From: Magnetovibrio sp. PR-2
GTDB taxonomy: Bacteria > Pseudomonadota > Alphaproteobacteria > Rhodospirillales > Magnetovibrionaceae
NCBI RefSeq assembly: GCF_036689815.1
Contig: NZ_JBAHUR010000008.1
Location: forward strand, 103,618-167,617
Direction of reading: 5' to 3'
DNA: 64,000 nt
Shown one piece after another: positions 60,210-64,000 of this stretch. Each line of letters begins with the position of its first letter. Position 1 is the stretch's first letter. The position numbers and the translations under genes are program-made. The notes below the pieces were generated by a model, which worked only from the letters and a program-made list of their open reading frames with translations, searched no databases and was not told the DNA's origin.

Positions 60210-60986
60210 ATGATATCCGAGTATCTCAAACATACCCGGTCTGTTGCTGAGCTTGATGAGCTGTTCGATCGTGACAAGCAGCTGGCTGCCATTGCCGCGA
60301 CAACCCTGTTTCAGCATGAAATCAGCGTTGCCGTTTCCAACATTAGCGAAATTCAACAGGTCGCCCAAGCGCGCGTCTTAGCAGACTGTCAGGTCGCGTC
60401 TGCAACGCTGATGAGTGATGCCGAAGTCAAAGCGGCACAACTGTTGGCCGATGCCCAAAAGGCAAAGCTAAGAGCGCTCATGCAAGAGTTCGATGAGCGG
60501 AGCGCGCGATACCCCAGTCCGCAAAAAATTGATGACATCCGCGTAGAGACGTCCAATAAATTGTCGCAGGCAGCGCAGGATGCCATCACGGAAATCGAGA
60601 AAACGGCGCAGAAAGCCGTTCAGGAATTGAAAACCCAGTCCGATCAGGCCATTGAAAACATTCAAACCCTTTCCCAAGACATGCTTGAATCCGTTTCTGA
60701 AAACCTTGAAATCGCCAAAACAAGATTATCCCAAGAACAAGAAACGGATCGCACGCCAGAAGACGTGGCTGAAAATGCGCTTGAAGCTGCAGAAAAAGTC
60801 ATTGATGAAGCCAAGCGTGCTTCATCCGCGCTTCAACATTTAACAGAACAATCCATTGCCGAATTGAAGCTCATCACCGATGACGCTGTGAACACCATCA
60901 AAAAATCAACACACAAAGCGCGGGAGCGATTGAACTCTATGCTCTCAAAAGCGCTCGCGTTGTTAGATGAAGATATCCAAGTTTGA
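60210..60986 (+). CDS. Long coiled-coil protein of unknown function
   Basis: A 258-residue hydrophilic protein, nearly all helical. After a short N-terminal part (LFDRDKQLAAIAATTLFQHE) it is a long Ala/Glu/Lys/Gln-rich coiled coil in which heptads are regular (for example EIEKTAQKAVQELKTQSD and ELKLITDDAVNTIKKS). There is no membrane segment. GGGAGGG precedes the ATG at 60210; the same frame is open further upstream but overlaps the previous gene. It resembles filament-like or apolipoprotein-like helical proteins, but no family is certain. Confidence 0.65.
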   Translation: MISEYLKHTRSVAELDELFDRDKQLAAIAATTLFQHEISVAVSNISEIQQVAQARVLADCQVASATLMSDAEVKAAQLLADAQKAKLRALMQEFDERSARYPSPQKIDDIRVETSNKLSQAAQDAITEIEKTAQKAVQELKTQSDQAIENIQTLSQDMLESVSENLEIAKTRLSQEQETDRTPEDVAENALEAAEKVIDEAKRASSALQHLTEQSIAELKLITDDAVNTIKKSTHKARERLNSMLSKALALLDEDIQV

Positions 60987-61022
60987 TGCAGGATCCTGAT
61001 CAGATCCCCAAAACCCAACAAA

Positions 61023-61043
61023 AAAGCCGCCCACGGCGACTTT
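61023..61043 (-). terminator. Terminator of the tRNA-Leu gene
   Basis: On the minus strand AAAGTCGCC-gtg-GGCGGCTTT (one T-G pair) is followed by TTTTTTG. It lies 26 nt past the 3' end of the tRNA. Confidence 0.8.
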
Positions 61044-61068
61044 CAGGCATCCCAAAACTGAACAAAGA

Positions 61069-61155
61069 TGGTGCCCCCAGTCGGAATCGAACCGACACTC
61101 CCTTGCGGGAACGGGATTTTGAATCCCGCGCGTCTACCAGTTCCGCCACAGGGGC
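61069..61155 (-). tRNA. tRNA-Leu (anticodon CAA)
   Basis: An 87-nt tRNA read on the minus strand from GCCCCTGTGG to TGGGGGCACCA. The acceptor stem is GCCCCTG with TGGGGGC (two wobble pairs near the body). The D arm has TGGTAGACGC, the anticodon stem-loop CGGGA-TTCAAAA-TCCCG gives anticodon CAA, a long class II variable arm follows, and the T arm carries GTTCGATTC. The CCA end is encoded. It decodes UUG. Confidence 0.97.
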
Positions 61156-61339
61156 ACTGTGATCTTTGGTGAACGGGGGCCATCATACTCAGGGTTTGCT
61201 CAGCGTCAACACCGAACTGTCACAAAATTTCCGCCCTCTAAATGCCTCATTTTCCGGGCAAAAACCCGTGATTGCTCAAACGTGCCGGGACTGCTAGACA
61301 AGGGCCGCACCAAAAACTGAGAAATGGGGACCGAAGCCC

Positions 61340-61921
61340 TTGCTGCGTCGCACTTACGATTGGACCATGAAGCTTGCCGAACACGAACATGCCCTTTGGG
61401 CGTTATTCTTGGTGGCGTTCATTGAAAGCTCCGTTTTCCCCATCCCACCGGATATCTTGCTGATCCCGATGGTTTTGGCGTGCCGGGAAAAAGCTTGGAA
61501 AATCGCGGCCGTGTGTACCCTGGGTTCGGTCCTGGGCGGCATGCTGGGCTACGGCATCGGCTTTTTCCTGTTCGAACAACTGGGCGGGCCGATTTTGGAC
61601 ATGTACGGCAAGCTGGAAAAATTCGAAGAATTCCAGCAGATGTACAACGAGTGGGGCGCGTGGGTGGTCGCTATGGCGGGCCTGACGCCGTTCCCCTACA
61701 AGGTCATCACCATCGCGTCGGGCGTGACGGCCCTAAACATCGTGACCTTCGTGATCGCGTCTGTGATTTCGCGCGGCATTCGCTTTTTCTTGGAAGCGTG
61801 GCTGTTGTGGTACTTCGGCGATCCCATCCGCGAATTTATCGACAAGTATCTGGGCATTTTGGTCACCATCGGTTTTGTCGTATTGCTCGGCGGCTTTGTC
61901 GCGGTGAAGTATGTGATGTAG
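61340..61921 (+). CDS. DedA/YqaA-family membrane protein
   Basis: A 193-residue membrane protein with about five helices. The pattern FIESSVFPIPPDILLIPMVL, GSVLGGMLGYGIGFFLFEQLG, and GLTPFPYKVITIASG is that of the YqaA branch of the DedA superfamily, whose members act in envelope lipid homeostasis. The start is probably TTG at 61340, with GGGGA about 10 nt upstream; an ATG at 61367 would trim 9 residues. It lies 9 nt before dsbB. Confidence 0.85.
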   Translation: MLRRTYDWTMKLAEHEHALWALFLVAFIESSVFPIPPDILLIPMVLACREKAWKIAAVCTLGSVLGGMLGYGIGFFLFEQLGGPILDMYGKLEKFEEFQQMYNEWGAWVVAMAGLTPFPYKVITIASGVTALNIVTFVIASVISRGIRFFLEAWLLWYFGDPIREFIDKYLGILVTIGFVVLLGGFVAVKYVM

Positions 61922-61930
61922 GCTCAACAC

Positions 61931-62416
61931 ATGTTAACAGCGCCCCGCCTTTACCCCGTTATTCTGATCGCCATCGGTGTCGGCTCATTGGCTTTCGCCT
62001 ATACGGCACAATACGGTTTCGATCTGGAGCCGTGCATTCTGTGCCTTTATCAGCGCATTCCGTTCGCCGTCGTGGCGATTTTGGGCGGCATCGGCTTTTA
62101 CCGGCCTCAATGGCTGAGCCCCCTCTTTGCGTTAGCCACCATTGCGTTCGCCATCAACTCAGCCATTGCTTTCTACCATGTTGGGGTGGAACAGCACTGG
62201 TGGGTGTCCGCCGCCGGGTGTGGTGGCGGCAACGTCAACACCGTGATGTCGGCCGCCGACATCCTTGCCAGTCTCGACAAGCCCCAGCCCAAAGCTTGCG
62301 ATGCGGTGGACTGGACGTTCTTGGGCGTTTCCATGGCGGGGTGGAATATTGTATTCTCTGGGGGCTTAGCCGTCATTTCCGGCTACGTGCTGAAAACCCG
62401 CAAATGGGAAGATTAA
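61931..62416 (+). CDS. dsbB: Disulfide bond formation protein B (DsbB family)
   Basis: A 161-residue inner-membrane protein with four helices. The first Cys pair is in LEPCILCLYQRIPF, the C-x-x-C-x-x-Q-R motif that meets ubiquinone. Further Cys are in AAGCGGG and KACDAVDW, matching the periplasmic Cys loop that takes electrons from DsbA. It re-oxidises DsbA via the quinone pool. It forms a tight run with DedA-like upstream and coq7 one nucleotide downstream; coq7 makes the ubiquinone it uses. Confidence 0.92.
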   Translation: MLTAPRLYPVILIAIGVGSLAFAYTAQYGFDLEPCILCLYQRIPFAVVAILGGIGFYRPQWLSPLFALATIAFAINSAIAFYHVGVEQHWWVSAAGCGGGNVNTVMSAADILASLDKPQPKACDAVDWTFLGVSMAGWNIVFSGGLAVISGYVLKTRKWED

Positions 62417-62417
62417 A

Positions 62418-63011
62418 ATGAGCACCAAAGACACCGATATCGACACCTCCATCACGCCCACGACCACACCGGTTGGCGGACGCATGCCCGGCGACCCCAC
62501 CAAGGACGAACTGATCGAACGCATCATCCGCGTCGATCAAGCCGGAGAGTATGGCGCGGTGCGCATCTATCAAGGCCAACTGGCTGTGCTTGGCAAAGGC
62601 CCCAAGGGCGACATGATCCGCCACATGAAAGAGCAAGAAGACGTGCACCTGGACACGTTCACCAAAATGGCGTCCGAACGCCGGGTGCGTCCCACGGCCT
62701 TGATGCCGTTTTGGCACGTCGCCGGATTTGCATTGGGTGCAGGTACGGCTCTGCTGGGTGAAAAAGCCGCCATGGCCTGCACCGTCGCCGTCGAAGAAAC
62801 CATCGACGAGCACTACCAACACCAAATCGAAAAGCTGGGCGACGACGAAAAAGAGCTGCGCGATCACTGTGTGCAGTTTCGCGAAGAAGAGCTGGAACAC
62901 CGCGACATTGGTTATGAACACGGCGCGGAAAGCGCTCCGGCCTACCCGCTACTCAGCCGCGCGATCAAGTTCGGCACCAAGTTGGCGATTAATTTGTCTG
63001 AGCGGGTTTAG
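62418..63011 (+). CDS. coq7: Demethoxyubiquinone hydroxylase Coq7
   Basis: A 197-residue di-iron protein. The ligands follow the COQ7/UbiF-replacing pattern: RVDQAGEYGAVRIYQGQ (Glu), EQEDVHLDTF (E-x-x-H), TVAVEETIDEHY (Glu) and FREEELEHRDIG (E-x-x-H). It catalyses the penultimate hydroxylation in ubiquinone synthesis in bacteria lacking UbiF. The first 25 residues are a Thr-rich, poorly conserved extension. It is 1 nt after dsbB and is convergent with lepB. Confidence 0.93.
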   Translation: MSTKDTDIDTSITPTTTPVGGRMPGDPTKDELIERIIRVDQAGEYGAVRIYQGQLAVLGKGPKGDMIRHMKEQEDVHLDTFTKMASERRVRPTALMPFWHVAGFALGAGTALLGEKAAMACTVAVEETIDEHYQHQIEKLGDDEKELRDHCVQFREEELEHRDIGYEHGAESAPAYPLLSRAIKFGTKLAINLSERV

Positions 63012-63022
63012 GGTCATAAGCC

Positions 63023-63967
63023 TTACGGAATGATGCGTCCGACCAGGGCTTCCATGGGCACGAAACCGATTTCGTCGGTGCGGCTATCGGTTGAATAATC
63101 GCGATTGTCGCCCAGGACGAAGAAGTGGCCTTCCGGCACGTGATAAATTGGCGTGTTGTCTAAAGGATATGTGTCGTTTTTTTCAACAATTGACGCTTGC
63201 ACACCATTGGGCAGGGTTTCCCTATATAGGGTGAGGTTTCCTCTAAAATAATCATGTTTGACTTCGAGGACGTAATCCCCTACCCGCTCGCGTTCGACTT
63301 TCTGACCATTAATAAAAAGAACCCCACCTTTCATTTGAATACTGTCCCCGGGCAACCCGATCAGGCGTTTCACAAAAGGTGTGGAATTGGGTTCTGGCGA
63401 CAGAAAAACAATCACGTCACCACGCTTGGGCGGCGTATAGAAGAACCGTCTTTCTCCAGGTGTTGCACTCAAACCAAACGAAGCAGCGGAATAACCGTAG
63501 GCATACTTCTCGCCCCAAAACGTATCCAGTCTCTTGATGGTCGGCTCCATGCTTATGGACGGTAGGCGGTAACGTTCCATCACCAAAGACTGAAAAGAAA
63601 ACCCTGCCGCAATCGGCAACACAAATGCCAGCCCCACAATCCAATACCAACGAGAGAACCAAACCATAGGCGGTACAGAACCTCTGCTGCGCGCGATGAC
63701 ATAGCCGTGAATTGCACCGCCTATTTTTAACGATATGGACCAGATGAATACGCTGATATCAGCAGAAAGGCCAAAGGGCAGCGGTCCCAATGGCCAATAA
63801 ATATATAGGACAGAAACGGTCGTAAACGCCAAATAGATCAGCGCCAAACGCCCTCTGCCCAAATACATCATCGCCACAACTGGATCAAAGATCAGTGCAA
63901 GGACAACAACACACCAAGGTCTGCGGTTTTGAAAATCTGAGAAAATATTAATCACAACAATGCTCAA
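63023..63967 (-). CDS. lepB: Signal peptidase I (LepB) with extended membrane N-terminus
   Basis: A 314-residue S26 peptidase. The catalytic Ser is in SISMEPT, the general-base Lys in FVKRLIGLPGDSI, and the late GHFFVLGDNRDYSTDSR box is typical of LepB. The first 130 residues hold about four hydrophobic segments, more than the one or two of most LepB proteins. The start lies near the window edge: a TTG at 63967 without a clear ribosome site, so the true start may differ. It removes signal peptides from secreted proteins at the periplasmic face. Confidence 0.85.
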   Translation of the reverse strand: MSIVVINIFSDFQNRRPWCVVVLALIFDPVVAMMYLGRGRLALIYLAFTTVSVLYIYWPLGPLPFGLSADISVFIWSISLKIGGAIHGYVIARSRGSVPPMVWFSRWYWIVGLAFVLPIAAGFSFQSLVMERYRLPSISMEPTIKRLDTFWGEKYAYGYSAASFGLSATPGERRFFYTPPKRGDVIVFLSPEPNSTPFVKRLIGLPGDSIQMKGGVLFINGQKVERERVGDYVLEVKHDYFRGNLTLYRETLPNGVQASIVEKNDTYPLDNTPIYHVPEGHFFVLGDNRDYSTDSRTDEIGFVPMEALVGRIIP

Positions 63968-64000
63968 TAATAAGTTGTGAGTATATATTTAGCACATCTC

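Noticed and set aside
1..64000. Search for CRISPR arrays, insertion sequences, prophage genes and magnetosome (mam) genes
   Set aside because: No regularly spaced repeats, transposase, integrase, capsid or mam motifs were seen; the accessory patch at 15.7-19.3 kb has no mobility gene.

Overview
The window reads as a stretch of chromosome from a marine, microaerophilic, sulfur-oxidising alphaproteobacterium of the Rhodospirillales/Thalassospiraceae type. Evidence: an aprM-aprB-aprA adenylylsulfate reductase set plus a dissimilatory-type ATP sulfurylase; a cbb3 oxidase assembly gene (ccoS); a PomAB-like, probably Na+-driven flagellar motor; two hemerythrin domains; an ScfR-type XRE regulator; a QmcA/NfeD pair; remnants of [NiFe]-hydrogenase maturation (hupK, short hypF); and moderate GC with alphaproteobacterial gene styles. 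Magnetovibrio-like organisms fit this physiology, but no magnetosome gene is present, so the genus is only a guess.

Layout. 1-392: end of ccoI and ccoS. 389-4608 (minus): a fused LplT-PlsC-acyl-ACP synthetase gene followed by a CREST/ceramidase-like membrane protein. 4851-11954 (minus): a complete phosphate regulon, phoR then pstSCAB-phoU-phoB, with a three-repeat Pho box behind phoR, a stem-loop between pstS and pstC, and a terminator after phoB. 12121-15598: an ArsR-like regulator, a CysH-like protein lacking the catalytic C-terminus, a transglutaminase-like protein, a metallophosphoesterase and a MazG-like hydrolase. 15744-19250: an accessory patch with an SOS-type promoter (GTTC-N7-GTTC), a peptidoglycan-binding-domain protein with a C9 tract near its end, and two Sel1-repeat secreted proteins. 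19403-23668 (minus): aprMBA, then after a strong terminator an unknown gene and a SlyD-type PPIase. 24260-26701 (minus): a histidine kinase fused to hemerythrin. 26949-28130 (minus): sat.

28554-34736: small genes, a YHS-domain protein, a Kef-type antiporter, a beta-CASP RNase/metallo-beta-lactamase, a methyltransferase and a TusA-like fragment. 35357-39469 (minus): a decarboxylase, aminotransferase and aldehyde dehydrogenase operon that could carry a diamine-to-amino-acid route. 39992-41447: NfeD/QmcA. 42669-46135 (minus): response regulator, small membrane protein and SSS-type sensor kinase (CbrA-like). 46405-51601 (minus): a five-gene HAAT/Liv ABC transporter with a UUCG-capped hairpin after the binding-protein gene, divergent from an ScfR-like regulator. 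53485-55633 (minus): hupK and short hypF. 55673-59430: a glycerophosphodiesterase, a response regulator, and motA-motB-hemerythrin. 59570-63967: small proteins, tRNA-Leu(CAA), a DedA-family protein, dsbB, coq7 and lepB.

Functionally, aprMBA with sat would oxidise sulfite via APS to sulfate with ATP formation. The Pst/Pho block handles phosphate starvation. The two hemerythrin proteins, one on a kinase and one in the motor operon, point to oxygen-linked control of behaviour. The least conventional segment is the SOS-promoter/peptidoglycan-binding/Sel1 patch at 15.7-19.3 kb. All functions are read from sequence motifs by eye; no searches were run.
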